A stretch of 64,000 nucleotides of DNA from the NCBI RefSeq assembly GCF_000160875.1, contig NZ_GG700811.1, positions 62,001 to 126,000 on the forward strand, in the 5' to 3' direction. Origin of the DNA: Lactobacillus iners DSM 13335. Its GTDB lineage: Bacteria; Bacillota; Bacilli; Lactobacillales; Lactobacillaceae. A program made the translations under genes and the position numbers. Under the pieces are notes generated by a model. That model was not told the origin of the DNA and ran no database searches. It saw nothing but the letters and a program-made list of their open reading frames with translations. This document shows, in pieces, positions 26,786 to 37,829 of this stretch (position 1 is the stretch's first letter; each line of letters opens with the position of its first letter).

Positions 26786-29038
26786 ATGTCTAAATATGTG
26801 GAAATGACACACGATGAGGTTCTGGCAGCGTGTAAAAAATATATGAATGAAGAACATGTAGCATTTGTCGAAAAAGCATATGCTTTTGCCAAAGATGCAC
26901 ATGAGGGTCAATTTAGAGAATCAGGGCAACCATATATAATTCATCCAACTCAAGTTGCTGGTACTTTAGCTAGTTTGGGTTTAGATCCGGATACAGTTGC
27001 TGCGGGGTATTTGCATGATACCGTGGAAGATACACCCGTAACTAATGAAGATATCAAAAAAGAATTTGGTAAAGATGTTGCTTTTATTGTCGAAGGCGTT
27101 ACTAAATTAAAAAAAATAAAATATAAATCGAAAACTCATGAAGAGTATTTAGCAGACAATCATCGAAAAATGTTAATTGCAATGGCTAAAGACTTACGTG
27201 TAATTATGGTTAAATTAGCAGATCGTTTGCACAACATGCATACTTTGGATCATTTGCGACCTGATAAACAACGACGCATTGCTGATGAAACATTAGATAT
27301 TTATGCCCCACTAGCTGATAGATTAGGTATTGGAACAATTAAGTGGGAATTAGAAGATATGAGCTTGCACTATTTAAATCCCCAACAATATTATCGGATT
27401 GTTAATCTCATGCAGTCTAAACGTAGTGAACGTGAAAGATATATTTCTAGTGCTATTTCTACCTTAAAGGCTAATTTAGATGATTTAGGTATAAAGTATG
27501 AAATTTTTGGTCGACCTAAACATATATATTCAATTTATAAAAAGATGGTCAACAAACATAAAGAATTTAGTGAGATCTATGATTTGTTGGCAGTTAGAGT
27601 TATTGTAAAAACCGTTCGTGATTGTTATGCGGTTTTGGGAGCTGTGCATACCAAATGGACACCAATGCCAGGAAGATTTAAGGATTATATTGCAGTGCCT
27701 AAAGCTAATGGATATCAATCCTTGCATACTACGATTATTGGACCTGGTGGTAAACCGCTAGAAATACAAATTAGAACGGAAAAAATGCATCAGATTGCAG
27801 AATATGGTGTTGCTGCACATTGGGCATATAAAGAAGGTGTACAAACTGCAGTAGCTGAAACGCCATCAAGTAAGAAAATTGATATGTTCCGTGAGATTCT
27901 TGAATTGCAAGATGAAACTAAGGATTCTCATGAATTTATGAATAGTGTTAAGACTGATATTTTTTCTGATAGAGTTTATGTTTTTACTCCTAAAGGTGAT
28001 GTTTATGAACTTCCTAAGGGATCTGTACCATTAGACTTTGGTTATATGATTCATTCGGAAGTAGGTGCCCATTCTGTAGGAGCTAAAGTTAATGACAAAA
28101 TAGTTCCTTTGGATTACCAATTAAAAAATGGTGATGTAGTAGAAATGCTGACGCAAAGTAGTGCCACACCATCTAGAGATTGGATAAAATTAGTAAAAAC
28201 TTCTAGTGCTCGTAATAAGATAAAACGATTTTTCAAGTCTGAAGATCGTGAGAAAAATATCGAAAAAGGTATTGAATTGGTTGAACAAGAGTTACAAACA
28301 CGTGGTTTATCATCCAAAACTTATATGGATAAGTCGCACGTCAATACTGTAATTGAGCATTTTAATTATCATAATGAAGAAGAATTATTTGCAGCAGCTG
28401 GATTTGGTGAGATATCACCTGCAAGTATCGTTAATCGGTTGACACAAGATTTACGTAAACGTGAAGAAAATGAGCGTAAACGTCAATTAGAAGCAGAAAT
28501 TATGAATGCCGGACAGCAGAAAATTAATCCGGTTTCTGAAAAGCACGAATCTTCTAATGGAGTTATGTATATTAAGCATAATAATGGTGTAATGATTCAA
28601 GGCGTTTCAGATTTAATGTTGCGGTTAGCAAAATGCTGCAATCCTGTTCCAGGCGATGAAATTGTCGGTTATGTTACTAAGGGGCGTGGTGTTACTGTCC
28701 ATCGAGCTGATTGTCGCAATATTAATGGAGTTGCTAAATCACAAGGGCGATTAATTGAAGTTGCTTGGGAGAATATCGGTGAAAATAATACAGCAGAAAA
28801 CTTTAATGCTGATATTGAAATCTACGGCTTTTCTAGATCTAAATTTTTAAGCGATGTGATTAATGCTCTAAACTCTAAGACCAAAAATATTATCAATATT
28901 TCAGGTAAAACAGATAATAATAATATGGCACATATTTATGCGACTGTTTCAGTAAGGGATACCGCACATTTAGAGGAAATCATGGGACGATTACGTGATA
29001 TCGCAAATGTATACGAAGTAAAAAGGTCTGTTAATTAA
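26786..29038 (+). CDS. relA: Bifunctional (p)ppGpp synthetase/hydrolase
   Basis: Makes and degrades the stringent-response alarmone. 750 residues, the Rel length. Hydrolase HD domain with HDTVEDT (about residues 77-83) and [11 protein letters not shown]. Synthetase domain with [13 protein letters not shown] and [15 protein letters not shown] domain ([17 protein letters not shown]), the zinc-finger/CC region [12 protein letters not shown], and C-terminal ACT domain. AGGGTGA lies before ATG 26786. The stop shares one base with dtd, the conserved rel-dtd pair of Firmicutes. Confidence 0.98.
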   Translation: MSKYVEMTHDEVLAACKKYMNEEHVAFVEKAYAFAKDAHEGQFRESGQPYIIHPTQVAGTLASLGLDPDTVAAGYLHDTVEDTPVTNEDIKKEFGKDVAFIVEGVTKLKKIKYKSKTHEEYLADNHRKMLIAMAKDLRVIMVKLADRLHNMHTLDHLRPDKQRRIADETLDIYAPLADRLGIGTIKWELEDMSLHYLNPQQYYRIVNLMQSKRSERERYISSAISTLKANLDDLGIKYEIFGRPKHIYSIYKKMVNKHKEFSEIYDLLAVRVIVKTVRDCYAVLGAVHTKWTPMPGRFKDYIAVPKANGYQSLHTTIIGPGGKPLEIQIRTEKMHQIAEYGVAAHWAYKEGVQTAVAETPSSKKIDMFREILELQDETKDSHEFMNSVKTDIFSDRVYVFTPKGDVYELPKGSVPLDFGYMIHSEVGAHSVGAKVNDKIVPLDYQLKNGDVVEMLTQSSATPSRDWIKLVKTSSARNKIKRFFKSEDREKNIEKGIELVEQELQTRGLSSKTYMDKSHVNTVIEHFNYHNEEELFAAAGFGEISPASIVNRLTQDLRKREENERKRQLEAEIMNAGQQKINPVSEKHESSNGVMYIKHNNGVMIQGVSDLMLRLAKCCNPVPGDEIVGYVTKGRGVTVHRADCRNINGVAKSQGRLIEVAWENIGENNTAENFNADIEIYGFSRSKFLSDVINALNSKTKNIINISGKTDNNNMAHIYATVSVRDTAHLEEIMGRLRDIANVYEVKRSVN

Positions 29039-29475
29039 TGAGAGTAGTAGTTCAAAGAGTTTTACAAGCAAAAGTAGAAATTGATAAAGAAGAAATAAGT
29101 TCAATTGATAAGGGGATGTTACTTCTCGTAGGAATTGGCATGGATGATACGAGAGATATTGTTAAAAAAATGGCGGCTAAGATCTCAAAAATTCGTATTT
29201 TTGAAGATAATTGTGGTAAAACTAATTTAAACATCCACGAAGTTAATGGGAAAATCTTAAGTGTTAGCCAGTTTACTTTGTTAGCAGATACCAAGAAGGG
29301 CAATAGACCCAGCTTTGTTAATGCTATGAAGCCTCCAATGTCCTTAGATTTGTTTAATTATTTCAATGAATGTTTAGTTAATGACGGTAATGTTGTTGAA
29401 AGAGGGCAATTTGGTGCGGATATGCAAGTAAGTCTAATTAATGATGGTCCTATGACGATAGTTTTAGATTTATAA
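29038..29475 (+). CDS. dtd: D-aminoacyl-tRNA deacylase
   Basis: Frees tRNAs charged with D-amino acids or mischarged glycine. 145 residues. N-terminal [32 protein letters not shown] (the SQxT active-site motif), and the C-terminal [10 protein letters not shown] holding the cross-subunit Gly-Pro motif. Its ATG overlaps the relA stop (TAATG), so it is translationally coupled. Confidence 0.97.
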   Translation: MRVVVQRVLQAKVEIDKEEISSIDKGMLLLVGIGMDDTRDIVKKMAAKISKIRIFEDNCGKTNLNIHEVNGKILSVSQFTLLADTKKGNRPSFVNAMKPPMSLDLFNYFNECLVNDGNVVERGQFGADMQVSLINDGPMTIVLDL

Positions 29476-29490
29476 AAAATGTCTTGATGT

Positions 29491-29519
29491 TTGACATTAG
29501 TACATAAAAAAAGTAAGAT
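29491..29519 (+). promoter_or_regulatory. Promoter of the hisS-aspS T-box transcript
   Basis: Perfect TTGACA (29491-29496), 17-base spacer, TAAGAT (29514-29519). Confidence 0.82.
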
Positions 29520-29530
29520 AATTAATAATT

Positions 29531-29706
29531 ATTAATGACGAAGAATGAGACTAGCGGTATTGCAGAGAGTACTTGTTTGGTGAAAAAGTACATAGCATGA
29601 GTCGTGACCCTTCAACAGATAATGTCGTATGGCGAGCGTTAATCGTAGCATTTTTAGAGGTGGTACCGTGCATGAAAGCACCCTTGTCTTGTAAGGGGTG
29701 CTTTTT
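29531..29706 (+). promoter_or_regulatory. T-box leader before hisS-aspS, apparent Asp specifier (GAC)
   Basis: The conserved T-box AGAGGTGGTACCGTG is at 29656-29670. The terminator AAAGCACCCTT/AAGGGGTGCTTT ends in a T run at 29675-29706. Stem I base pairs GAAG (29540-29543) with CTTC (29610-29613). As in the other two leaders of this window, the specifier codon should end one base before that 3' strand. That gives GAC (29606-29608), an Asp codon, not a His codon. Confidence 0.82.
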
Positions 29707-29721
29707 AGTTTGGAGGTAATA

Positions 29722-31008
29722 ATGCGAGTTCAAAAACCAAAAGGAACAGTTGATATTCTACCTGATACATCATATCAATGGGATAAAGTAGAAAATATAG
29801 CTAAAAATTTTTTTAGAAAAGCTAATTATCAAGAAATAAGAACACCTATGTTTGAAAATTATGAGATATTTTCACGTTCCAGTGGGGAATCATCTGATGT
29901 AGTAGAAAAAGAAATGTATGATTTTATGGATAAAGGTGATAGACATATTGCTTTACGACCTGAAGGTACAGCAGGTGTAGTAAGAGCGTATGTTGAAAAT
30001 AAACTTTACGGACCTGAATATCCTAAACCATATAATGTTTTTTATATTGCTTCAATGTTTAGATACGAACGACCACAGGCAGGTAGGCAACGTGAATTTC
30101 ATCAGATTGGTGTAGAAAGTTTTGGCTCTGATAATGCCTTAGCAGATGTTGAAACGATAGTTTTAGCACATGATTTGCTTTCTACTTTAGGTATAAAAAA
30201 GTATGAGTTACATATTAACTCTTTAGGTAATGAAGCTGTCAGAACGGCTTATCGTCAAGCCTTAGTAGATTATTTTACTCCTATTAAAGATAAGTTATCT
30301 GATGATTCACAGCGTAGATTAAAAACTAATCCATTGAGAATATTAGATTCTAAAGATGAAGAAGATATAGAATTTGTAAGTAATGCACCGCGAATTAGAG
30401 ATTACTTGGATGATGAATCTAAGAAAAATTTTGAATTTATCATTAGGACATTATCTGAACTAAAAATTGATTATGTGTTGGATGATGATTTGGTGCGTGG
30501 ATTAGATTATTATACAGGTGTCATTTTTGAGTTTATGGTTGAAGACACTTCATTATGGCAGTCTAAGACTACCATTTTGGGTGGTGGTAGATATAACCAT
30601 TTAGTTGAGGAATTTGATGGACCTAAAACACCAGCAGTTGGTTTTGGTATTGGTGAAGAAAGGTTAATGCTTGTATTAAAGGCTCAAAATCCTGAGCTAT
30701 TAACTGATAGCAATATTGATTTTTATATTACCAATATTGGTGAAGAAACAATTACTAAAACTGTTGAAATAGCTAGAGAATTGAGAAAGCAAGGTCTCAA
30801 GGTTCAATATGATGTTGAACAAAAGAAGTTAAAAGCTCAATTTAAAAAAGCAGACAAAGCTAAAGCTAAGTATGTTATTACCTTAGGCGTTCAAGAAATT
30901 GAGGAGAATACATTAAATATTAAACGTCTTAGTGATGGTAAGAGTTATGCATTTAACATGGATGAGATTGCAAATGTGAATGATCTTTTGCAAAAATTGG
31001 AGAGATAA
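29722..31008 (+). CDS. hisS: Histidine-tRNA ligase
   Basis: Charges tRNA-His; class II synthetase, homodimer. 428 residues. Motif 1 region [17 protein letters not shown], motif 2 [19 protein letters not shown], His-specific loop [14 protein letters not shown], motif 3 [11 protein letters not shown], and the C-terminal anticodon-binding domain. ATG 29722 has GGAGG six bases upstream. Three bases separate it from aspS, a hisS-aspS operon under one T-box leader. Confidence 0.98.
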   Translation: MRVQKPKGTVDILPDTSYQWDKVENIAKNFFRKANYQEIRTPMFENYEIFSRSSGESSDVVEKEMYDFMDKGDRHIALRPEGTAGVVRAYVENKLYGPEYPKPYNVFYIASMFRYERPQAGRQREFHQIGVESFGSDNALADVETIVLAHDLLSTLGIKKYELHINSLGNEAVRTAYRQALVDYFTPIKDKLSDDSQRRLKTNPLRILDSKDEEDIEFVSNAPRIRDYLDDESKKNFEFIIRTLSELKIDYVLDDDLVRGLDYYTGVIFEFMVEDTSLWQSKTTILGGGRYNHLVEEFDGPKTPAVGFGIGEERLMLVLKAQNPELLTDSNIDFYITNIGEETITKTVEIARELRKQGLKVQYDVEQKKLKAQFKKADKAKAKYVITLGVQEIEENTLNIKRLSDGKSYAFNMDEIANVNDLLQKLER

Positions 31009-31010
31009 TT

Positions 31011-32849
31011 ATGGAAATGAGAACGGATTATTGTGGTAATATTACCAGCAAGTATGAAAATCAAAATGTGACTATCTATGGATGGGTACAACGTGTTAGA
31101 AAATTAGGTAAATTAATTTTTATTGATTTGCGTGATCGAGAAGGTATTGTTCAGGTTGTTGTTAATCAAGATTCTGGTGATGCTTTAATGGATGTTGCTC
31201 AAAAGTTGGGCAATGAATATGTAGTCGAAGTACAAGGTAAAGTAGTTAAAAGATCGAATGTTAATAAGGAAATCAAAACTGGTGAAGTAGAAATTAATGC
31301 TACTAACATAGTTGTTTTGAATGAATCTAAGAATCCACCATTTGAAATTAAAGATGATGTAACAGCTGCTGAACAAACTCGTTTGAAGTATCGTTATTTA
31401 GATTTGCGTCGTCCATCTTTACAACATTCAATTATATTACGTTCAAAAATTTTGCACGCAATTCATGATTACTTTGATCAAGAGGGATTTGTTTATATTG
31501 AAACTCCTACATTAGGTAAATCAACACCTGAAGGTGCTAGGGACTATTTAGTGCCCTCTCGTGTTTATCCTGGCAGTTTCTATGCTTTACCACAGTCACC
31601 ACAATTATTTAAGCAGTTATTAATGGGTGCAGGCTTTGATAAATATTATCAAATTGCTCGTTGCTATCGTGATGAAGATTTACGTGGTGATCGACAACCA
31701 GAATTTACGCAAGTAGACTTAGAAACATCATTTTTGGATGAAAAAGGTGTTCAAACATATACTGAGGGATTACTTAAAAAAGTAATGAAAGATGTAATGG
31801 GGATTGATATAGTCACTCCAATTAAACGTATTACTTGGGATGAAGCCATGAATAAATATGGTTCTGATAAGCCAGATATTCGTTACGATATGCATTTACA
31901 TGATTTAAGTGACATATTTAAAGATAGTGAATTTAAAGTATTTGCTGATACATTATCAAATGGCGGTGTCATAAAAGGAATTGCTGTAAAAGGTGGAGCT
32001 GAGGCATATTCACGCAAGAAAATAGAAGAAAAGCAAGAATATATTAAACGATACCACGCTAAAGGTATAGCATGGGTTAAATATGAAAATGGAGAATTCA
32101 CTGGACCTATCGTAAGATTTTTAACTGAAAATCAAAAACGTGATTTGATATCTGAATTTGAACTGACTGGTGGAGAATTGATCACTATCATAGCAGACAT
32201 TTGGAAAGTAGTTACAGATTCTCTAGATTATTTACGTAGAACATTTGCAAAAGAAACAGGCATCATACCTCAACATGAGTTTAAATTTGCTTGGGTTGTA
32301 GATTGGCCACTTTTTGAATATGATGAGGGTGATCAAAGATGGATTGCTGCACACCATCCATTTACTATGCCTGATGATAAAGGAATTGAATTGTTAGAGA
32401 CCGAACCACATAAGGCACATGCTCGTTCATATGATATTGTATTAAATGGTTACGAATTAGGTGGAGGTTCGATTCGTATACATAAACGAGAAATTCAAGA
32501 AAAGATGTTTAAGGCTCTAGGATTTACTAAAGAACGTGCATATGAACAATTTGGATTTTTACTAGAAGCATTAGATATGGGATTTCCACCACATGCTGGT
32601 CTTGCTATAGGTTTGGATCGGTTTGCCATGTTATTAGCAGAAAAAGATAATATTCGTGATGTTATTGCCTTTCCAAAGAATGCTTCTGCCTCTGAACCAA
32701 TGATGCATTCGCCTGCACCAGTTGCTGATAAGCAATTAGCTGATTTAGGAATAAATGTTATGTCAGAGCATGTTGAAGCTAATGCTGAAATTGAAGCAAG
32801 ATTGAAGAAAGAAGCTAATGATTTAGCCGACAAAAATCGTACTTGGTAA
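31011..32849 (+). CDS. aspS: Aspartate-tRNA ligase
   Basis: Charges tRNA-Asp; class II, 612 residues, the bacterial long form. N-terminal OB-fold anticodon domain ([23 protein letters not shown]), catalytic core with [41 protein letters not shown] (motif 2), the GAD insertion domain around residues 290-420, and motif 3 [14 protein letters not shown]. This bacterial type fits the discriminating enzyme; a gatCAB requirement for tRNA-Asn cannot be judged here. Second gene of the operon. Confidence 0.98.
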   Translation: MEMRTDYCGNITSKYENQNVTIYGWVQRVRKLGKLIFIDLRDREGIVQVVVNQDSGDALMDVAQKLGNEYVVEVQGKVVKRSNVNKEIKTGEVEINATNIVVLNESKNPPFEIKDDVTAAEQTRLKYRYLDLRRPSLQHSIILRSKILHAIHDYFDQEGFVYIETPTLGKSTPEGARDYLVPSRVYPGSFYALPQSPQLFKQLLMGAGFDKYYQIARCYRDEDLRGDRQPEFTQVDLETSFLDEKGVQTYTEGLLKKVMKDVMGIDIVTPIKRITWDEAMNKYGSDKPDIRYDMHLHDLSDIFKDSEFKVFADTLSNGGVIKGIAVKGGAEAYSRKKIEEKQEYIKRYHAKGIAWVKYENGEFTGPIVRFLTENQKRDLISEFELTGGELITIIADIWKVVTDSLDYLRRTFAKETGIIPQHEFKFAWVVDWPLFEYDEGDQRWIAAHHPFTMPDDKGIELLETEPHKAHARSYDIVLNGYELGGGSIRIHKREIQEKMFKALGFTKERAYEQFGFLLEALDMGFPPHAGLAIGLDRFAMLLAEKDNIRDVIAFPKNASASEPMMHSPAPVADKQLADLGINVMSEHVEANAEIEARLKKEANDLADKNRTW

Positions 32850-32929
32850 ATTATCAAGCAAATCATTTGCATTTTTTAATTAAATCATTCAAAGTAAAAG
32901 TATTAGAAGAGAAGGATGGTTAATATTTA

Positions 32930-33502
32930 ATGAAAAAAGATGTTGTTGTGTTAGTTGGTAGTTTGCGTGAACAATCTTATGCTCGAAAAATTGCTAAAAA
33001 TGCTATTGATATGTTTAGCGATGAATTTTATGCAGAAATTGTTGAAATTCGTGACTTACCTTTGTATGATGCAGATTATGATGATATAAATAATATAAAT
33101 AAGCCATTACCTGAGTCATATGTACAATTTAGAAAAAAGATTAAAGATGCTGCTGGAGTATTATTTGTTACTTCTGAAAATAATAGAACTATACCAGCCT
33201 GCTTAAAGAATGCAGTAGATGTTGCATCAAAACCTAAAGGCGATGTTGCGTGGACCAATACACCTGTAGCTGTAATTAGTCATTCTGTAGGTGCTATGGG
33301 AGGTTATAGTGCAAATAAAAATTTACGTTTAGCTCTTTCATATTTTACGATGCCTACAGTACAACAGCCAGAAGTATTTTTAGGACATTCTCCTGAGCTT
33401 TTAGATGAATCAGGCAAATTTAACAATGAAGCTACATTCAATTTTGTTAAAAAATATATTGAACAATTTGAAAAATTAATCAAGGATAATCCTAAGGATT
33501 AG
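32930..33502 (+). CDS. NADPH-dependent FMN reductase family protein
   Basis: Flavodoxin-like fold, 190 residues. The phosphate loop GSLREQSYARKIA binds FMN. The second motif TSENNRTIPACLKNAVDVAS is the family's substrate/flavin contact, and SHSVGAMGGYSA follows. It probably reduces quinones, azo compounds or flavins with NAD(P)H in the cytoplasm; the true substrate is unknown. GAAGGATGG is upstream of ATG 32930. Single gene with its own terminator, after an 80-base gap from aspS. Confidence 0.9.
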   Translation: MKKDVVVLVGSLREQSYARKIAKNAIDMFSDEFYAEIVEIRDLPLYDADYDDINNINKPLPESYVQFRKKIKDAAGVLFVTSENNRTIPACLKNAVDVASKPKGDVAWTNTPVAVISHSVGAMGGYSANKNLRLALSYFTMPTVQQPEVFLGHSPELLDESGKFNNEATFNFVKKYIEQFEKLIKDNPKD

Positions 33503-33537
33503 AAAAATAAGTACTCATGTTGAGTACTTATTTTTTA
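33503..33537 (+). terminator. Terminator of the flavin reductase gene
   Basis: Perfect stem AAATAAGTACTCA/TGAGTACTTATTT with a T run. Confidence 0.93.
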
Positions 33538-33626
33538 TGTCATCAAATTCTTTTTTAGTTAAAACTTGTTATTATAGCGTAATATCTTTAAACTAGTATT
33601 AAAAACAAAAAAGGGGTTATTTTGAT

Positions 33627-34505
33627 ATGGATCATTTCGAGCGCTTATCGAGAAGACACAATTTTATTTCCAAACTATCTGCAGCATTTTTTTATGCATT
33701 GGCTGTAGCAGTAGCCTTAAATTTCTTTTGGCATCCCGGTAAAATATACGCATCAGGAGTTACTGGATTTTCGCAAGTATTGGAATCTCTGTCTAGTCGG
33801 TATCTGCCATTTACACTAACTACATCGTCTATGTATTTTGTATTAAATATTCCACTATTTATTTTAGGTTGGTTGAAAATAGGGAAAAAATTTACTTTAT
33901 TTACTATCATTGCAGTTATTTTGGCATCAATTATGATGAAATTAATTGCACCAATAAAGCTTAGTTATGATCCTATCATTTGTGCTATTTTTGGTGGTGT
34001 AGTTAATGGTGTTGGTACAGGTATTGCATTAAAATCTGGCATATCTACAGGTGGTATTGATGTTTTAGGCATAATTTTGAGAAGAAAGACTGGAAAAAGT
34101 TTTGGCCAAATAAATATCTTTTTCAATTTAATTATTGTAATATGTGCTGGATTTGTTTTTGGTTGGACACGTGCTTTATACACTGCTTTAAATATTTTTA
34201 TCAATGGTCGTGTCATTGATGCAGTCTATACACAACATCAAAAAATGCAGGTAATTATTGTAACTGAGCATCCAACAGAGATTGTTGAACAGATTCAGGA
34301 AAAAATGCATAGGGGAATTACAATTCTACATGATGCAGAAGGTGCATATAGTCATAATGAAAAGACAGTGTTAATAACAATCATTGATAGGTATGATATG
34401 TATGATATTTATAATATTGTTTCCAAAAACGATCCATATGCATTTATGAGCATGAGTGAAGTATCTAAGATTTATGGTAGATTTATTGAGCAAAAACCAG
34501 TGTAA
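33627..34505 (+). CDS. YitT family membrane protein (DUF161/DUF2179)
   Basis: 292 residues: five to six membrane helices, with the conserved GGVVNGVGTGIALKSGISTGGIDVL stretch in the middle (about residues 128-152). A soluble C-terminal DUF2179 domain follows (VIIVTEHPTEIVEQIQEKMHRGITIL). The family is widespread in Firmicutes and its transport role is unsettled. ATG 33627 follows AAAGGGG. Single gene ending at a terminator shared with ppsR. Confidence 0.9.
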   Translation: MDHFERLSRRHNFISKLSAAFFYALAVAVALNFFWHPGKIYASGVTGFSQVLESLSSRYLPFTLTTSSMYFVLNIPLFILGWLKIGKKFTLFTIIAVILASIMMKLIAPIKLSYDPIICAIFGGVVNGVGTGIALKSGISTGGIDVLGIILRRKTGKSFGQINIFFNLIIVICAGFVFGWTRALYTALNIFINGRVIDAVYTQHQKMQVIIVTEHPTEIVEQIQEKMHRGITILHDAEGAYSHNEKTVLITIIDRYDMYDIYNIVSKNDPYAFMSMSEVSKIYGRFIEQKPV

Positions 34506-34506
34506 A

Positions 34507-34541
34507 TAAAAACGGTGTATTCATTGAATATACCGTTTTTG
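34507..34541. terminator. Bidirectional terminator
   Basis: Stem AAAACGGTGTATT/AATATACCGTTTT (one G-T pair) between convergent genes, A and T runs on either side. Confidence 0.88.
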
Positions 34542-34556
34542 TTATATAGATATTAA

Positions 34557-35390
34557 CTATTTTGAAAAATTGTCAATTCCCAAATGCGACATGATTAATG
34601 CAGCTGTTTCTTCTATAGATCTATGTGCAACATTAATAACATAACATCCCAACTTATCATATAATTGTTTAGCTGAATTAAGTTCTGCATTAATAGAATC
34701 CATATTAGAATAAGTAGTATCTGGATTTAAACCATATGAAATCATTCTTTGACGTCTGATTTCATTTAAAACTTCTGGATCGTTAGTTAAACCAATAATT
34801 TTTTTAGGATCAACTTTATAAATTTCATCTGGAATATGTGTTTGTGGTACAAGTGGCAAGTTAGCAACTTTGATATTTCTATTTGCCAAGAATAGGGAAA
34901 GTGGTGTTTTAGAAGTTCTTGAAACACCAAGCAAAACAACATCAGCTTCCAAGAAACCTTTAGGATCTTTACCATCATCATACATTACAGCAAATTCCAT
35001 TGCAGAAATACGATCGAAATAACGTTGTCCCATATGGTGTACAGCACCAATAACATGTTTAGGGTCTTCCTTAGTTATTTCATGTATCTTATCAATAATG
35101 CCTGATAATAAGTCAACATGTTTCATATTATGTTCACGAGCAAATTTAATTATCATTAATTGCATTTCTTCATTCAGAAGAGTGAACGCAATCAGAACAT
35201 TTTTATATTGCACTATTTCATTGAGAACATTTTCTAATTTTTTAGTATCAGTTATAAAAGGATAGCGACGATAATTAAAAGTTGCATTAGGATATTGAAC
35301 AGCACCAGCTTGTACCATATTAAACGCTGTATCTCCAACTGCATCAGAAATGATAATTAAATTGACTTCGACTTTATCTTTATTGCACAT
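34557..35390 (-). CDS. ppsR: Pyruvate, phosphate dikinase / PEP synthase regulatory protein (DUF299)
   Basis: Bifunctional kinase and pyrophosphorylase that switches PPDK or PEP synthase off and on by phosphorylating a Thr. 277 residues. N-terminal SDAVGDTAFNM, the P-loop-like nucleotide motif GVSRTSKTPLSLFLAN near residue 150, and the conserved end ATIMSHLGI-like EETAALIMSHLG. I choose ATG 35390 with GAGGTG ahead; the frame reaches a GTG three codons earlier. The target enzyme is not in this window. Confidence 0.92.
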   Translation of the reverse strand: MCNKDKVEVNLIIISDAVGDTAFNMVQAGAVQYPNATFNYRRYPFITDTKKLENVLNEIVQYKNVLIAFTLLNEEMQLMIIKFAREHNMKHVDLLSGIIDKIHEITKEDPKHVIGAVHHMGQRYFDRISAMEFAVMYDDGKDPKGFLEADVVLLGVSRTSKTPLSLFLANRNIKVANLPLVPQTHIPDEIYKVDPKKIIGLTNDPEVLNEIRRQRMISYGLNPDTTYSNMDSINAELNSAKQLYDKLGCYVINVAHRSIEETAALIMSHLGIDNFSK

Positions 35391-35506
35391 AATTTTCACC
35401 TCAAGTTAATTTTAGCATAGAAAAACCATAAGAAAAAATCTTTATTTACAATAATGTTAAGGCTTACATAAAAAGGCCAAAAAATGATAAAAAATAATTA
35501 TTTCTA

Positions 35507-35535
35507 TTGACCACCATAAGTGTCTTAGATATAAT
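35507..35535 (+). promoter_or_regulatory. Promoter of rpsU
   Basis: TTGACC (35507-35512), 17-base spacer, perfect TATAAT (35530-35535). Confidence 0.88.
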
Positions 35536-35591
35536 ATATACTATATTGTTAGGCACAGTGTGTGCTAAGAAATGGAAGGAGGGATCTCACT

Positions 35592-35768
35592 ATGGCAAAG
35601 ACTATCGTTCATGAAAACGAGTCTATTGATGATGCTCTTCGTCGTTTCAAACGTTCCGTTTCTAGAAGTGGTACTTTACAAGAATACCGTAAACGTGAAT
35701 TTTACGAGAAACCTAGTGTTCGTAGAAAATTGAAGTCCGAAGCTGCTCGTAAGCGTAGACATTATTAA
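35592..35768 (+). CDS. rpsU: 30S ribosomal protein S21
   Basis: 58 residues, full length. [19 protein letters not shown] then [27 protein letters not shown] and a basic end. AAGGAGGG is 8-9 bases before ATG 35592; codons upstream in frame are leader. Followed by a terminator and then yqeY, the conserved rpsU-yqeY order. Confidence 0.98.
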
Positions 35769-35775
35769 TATGATT

Positions 35776-35812
35776 GCTCTGGTAGGAATTTTTTCTATTC
35801 AGAGCTTTTTTT
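35776..35812 (+). terminator. Terminator after rpsU
   Basis: Stem GCTCTG/CAGAGC with a long loop, then a T run. Likely partial read-through into yqeY. Confidence 0.8.
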
Positions 35813-35864
35813 ATCTAAAAAGTTTACAATGTGATTAGAATATATAAAGTTAGGAGATATAAAG

Positions 35865-36308
35865 ATGACTTTAATTGAAAGTTTAATGAAAGATATGAAA
35901 GCTGCTATGAAAGCACAAGATAAGGAGACACTTACTACTATTAGATCTTTAAAAGCAGCTGTTATGTATTACAAGATTAAGCAAGGACATGAATTAACTC
36001 CAGAAGATGAATTAACGGTTTTGGCTAGTGCTATTAAAATGCGCAAAGAATCTTTAGAAGAATTCAAAAAAGGAGGTAGAGAAGATTTAGTTGAACAAAC
36101 TGAACACGAATTAGCTATTATTGCAAAATATATGCCAAAACAATTAAGTGAAACTGAATTAGAACAGGTAATTATAGAAACTATTTCAGAAGTTGGTGCG
36201 TCTGGTAAACAAGACTTTGGTAAAGTAATGAAAGTATTGATGCCTAAAATAAAGGGTAAAGCCGATGGTAAATTAGCTTCTGAAATTTTAAAGAAGAAAT
36301 TAAGTTAG
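35865..36308 (+). CDS. yqeY: GatB/YqeY domain protein
   Basis: 147 residues, helical. N-terminal SLMKDMKAAMKAQDKETLTTIRSLKAAV and the C-terminal GKVMKVLMPKIKGKADGKLASEILKKKL match YqeY, a stand-alone version of the GatB tail domain thought to touch tRNA. GGAGAT precedes ATG 35865. Start of a long same-strand run through recO. Confidence 0.95.
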   Translation: MTLIESLMKDMKAAMKAQDKETLTTIRSLKAAVMYYKIKQGHELTPEDELTVLASAIKMRKESLEEFKKGGREDLVEQTEHELAIIAKYMPKQLSETELEQVIIETISEVGASGKQDFGKVMKVLMPKIKGKADGKLASEILKKKLS

Positions 36309-36324
36309 AATATGAGGAAATTTT

Positions 36325-37290
36325 GTGGTGATATCTAACAATGTAGTTACCTTTACTCCTAGCGATCCAAAAAATATTGTTAATTTGGTAGGAATTAATG
36401 ATGCAAATCTTAAATTGCTTGAAGAAACTTATGATATTAGTATCGTTGAAAATGGCAATACAATTCAATTATCAGGTGATGAATCTACAGTTGCTAGTGC
36501 AGTAGCAGTATTAAATGCTCTAGATAAAGTTATTACAGATGGTATTATGATTTCAGCTACTGATGTAATTAGTGCTAGTAAAATGGCTGAAAAAGGTACT
36601 TTAGAATATTTTGGAGAGCTATATAATCAGGTATTAATAAGAGATTCTAAAAAACGACCAATCAGAGTCAAAAATATGGGGCAAAAACGCTATATTGATG
36701 CTATTAGACAATACGATGTAGTTTTTGGAATGGGACCTGCAGGAACAGGCAAGACGTTTTTAGCGGTTGTCATGGCTATATCTGCTTTTAAAAAAGGTGA
36801 AGTATCTCGTATCATTGTTACTCGTCCTGCTGTAGAGGCAGGTGAATCATTAGGATTTTTGCCAGGAGATTTAAAAGAAAAGGTAGATCCATATTTACGC
36901 CCTATTTATGATTCGCTTTTTACGATTCTAGGCGTTGAAACAACTAGTCGCTTAATGGATCGTGGATTAATTGAAGTTGCTCCATTAGCATATATGCGAG
37001 GTAGAACATTAGATGATGCTTTTGTAATTTTGGATGAAGCACAGAATACAACACATGCACAAATGAAGATGTTTTTAACTAGATTAGGATTTAATTCTAA
37101 GATGGTTGTTAACGGTGATCAGACGCAAATTGATCTACCTGGTCGTGCTAGGAGTGGACTTTTAGAATCTGAAAAGATTTTAGCTAATGTTGATCAAGTT
37201 AAATTTATTAAATTTAGTTTTAATGATGTGGTAAGACACCCTGTTGTTGCTAAAATTGTAAAAGCATATGAAGAAGAGGAAAATCGATGA
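36325..37290 (+). CDS. phoH: PhoH-like ATPase
   Basis: 321 residues. N-terminal KH-like region, then a P-loop ATPase domain: GMGPAGTGKTFLAVV (about residues 136-150), VTRPAVEAGESLGFLPGD, and Walker B FVILDEAQN. In Firmicutes phoH precedes ybeY and is linked to RNA metabolism. Starts at GTG 36325 with GAGG seven bases before it; a second GTG follows immediately. Overlaps ybeY by 4 bases (ATGA). Confidence 0.95.
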   Translation: MVISNNVVTFTPSDPKNIVNLVGINDANLKLLEETYDISIVENGNTIQLSGDESTVASAVAVLNALDKVITDGIMISATDVISASKMAEKGTLEYFGELYNQVLIRDSKKRPIRVKNMGQKRYIDAIRQYDVVFGMGPAGTGKTFLAVVMAISAFKKGEVSRIIVTRPAVEAGESLGFLPGDLKEKVDPYLRPIYDSLFTILGVETTSRLMDRGLIEVAPLAYMRGRTLDDAFVILDEAQNTTHAQMKMFLTRLGFNSKMVVNGDQTQIDLPGRARSGLLESEKILANVDQVKFIKFSFNDVVRHPVVAKIVKAYEEEENR

Positions 37291-37814
37291 CCGAGATAGA
37301 TATATCTTTTAATGATGAAGTTGATTTCTTAAGTGATACTCGAAAAAATTGGAAAACTTGGATCGAGGAATTGATTTTAAGTGCCAAAAAGAATATCAAA
37401 AAAACTAATCGGCAAGAAATGAGTATAAATTTTGTTGATATTAACAAAATTCATGAGATAAATAAAAATTATCGTGGTAAAGATAGACCAACTGATGTAA
37501 TTTCATTTGCCATTGAAGATGGAACAGATAATGACTTGTTTGCACAATTTATAGAAACACCAGACTTCGTTGAGGATATTGGTGATTTATTTATTTGCCC
37601 AGAAGTTGTTGAGAAGCATGCTACAGAATATGAGACGGGATTTTATAGAGAATTTGGTTATACTTTAGTTCATGGCTATTTACATTTAAATGGTTATGAT
37701 CATATTAAAGATGATGAAGCTGAAGTGATGTTTGGGATTCAAAGTAAAGTGCTTGAAGAATATGGTCTGCCATTACATCCTGATCAGGAAACACATGGTA
37801 AACAAATACACTAA
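37287..37814 (+). CDS. ybeY: Endoribonuclease YbeY (16S rRNA maturation)
   Basis: 175 residues. Zinc site HGYLHLNGYDH (H-G-x-L-H-x5-H) near residue 130, with TDVISFAIE upstream, as in the whole family. Needed for 16S 3' end processing and ribosome quality control. In many Bacilli dgkA and cdd lie between ybeY and era; here era follows after 15 bases. Confidence 0.97.
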   Translation: MTEIDISFNDEVDFLSDTRKNWKTWIEELILSAKKNIKKTNRQEMSINFVDINKIHEINKNYRGKDRPTDVISFAIEDGTDNDLFAQFIETPDFVEDIGDLFICPEVVEKHATEYETGFYREFGYTLVHGYLHLNGYDHIKDDEAEVMFGIQSKVLEEYGLPLHPDQETHGKQIH

Positions 37815-37829
37815 TTAAGGGAAAATGAT

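Noticed and set aside
29591..29593. CAT as a His specifier in the hisS-aspS T-box
   Set aside because: It lies too far from the base of stem I, in the upper helix, not in the specifier loop as placed in the other two leaders.
32495..32872. 125-codon open frame on the minus strand over the end of aspS
   Set aside because: Antisense shadow of aspS with no recognisable family and no start signals.
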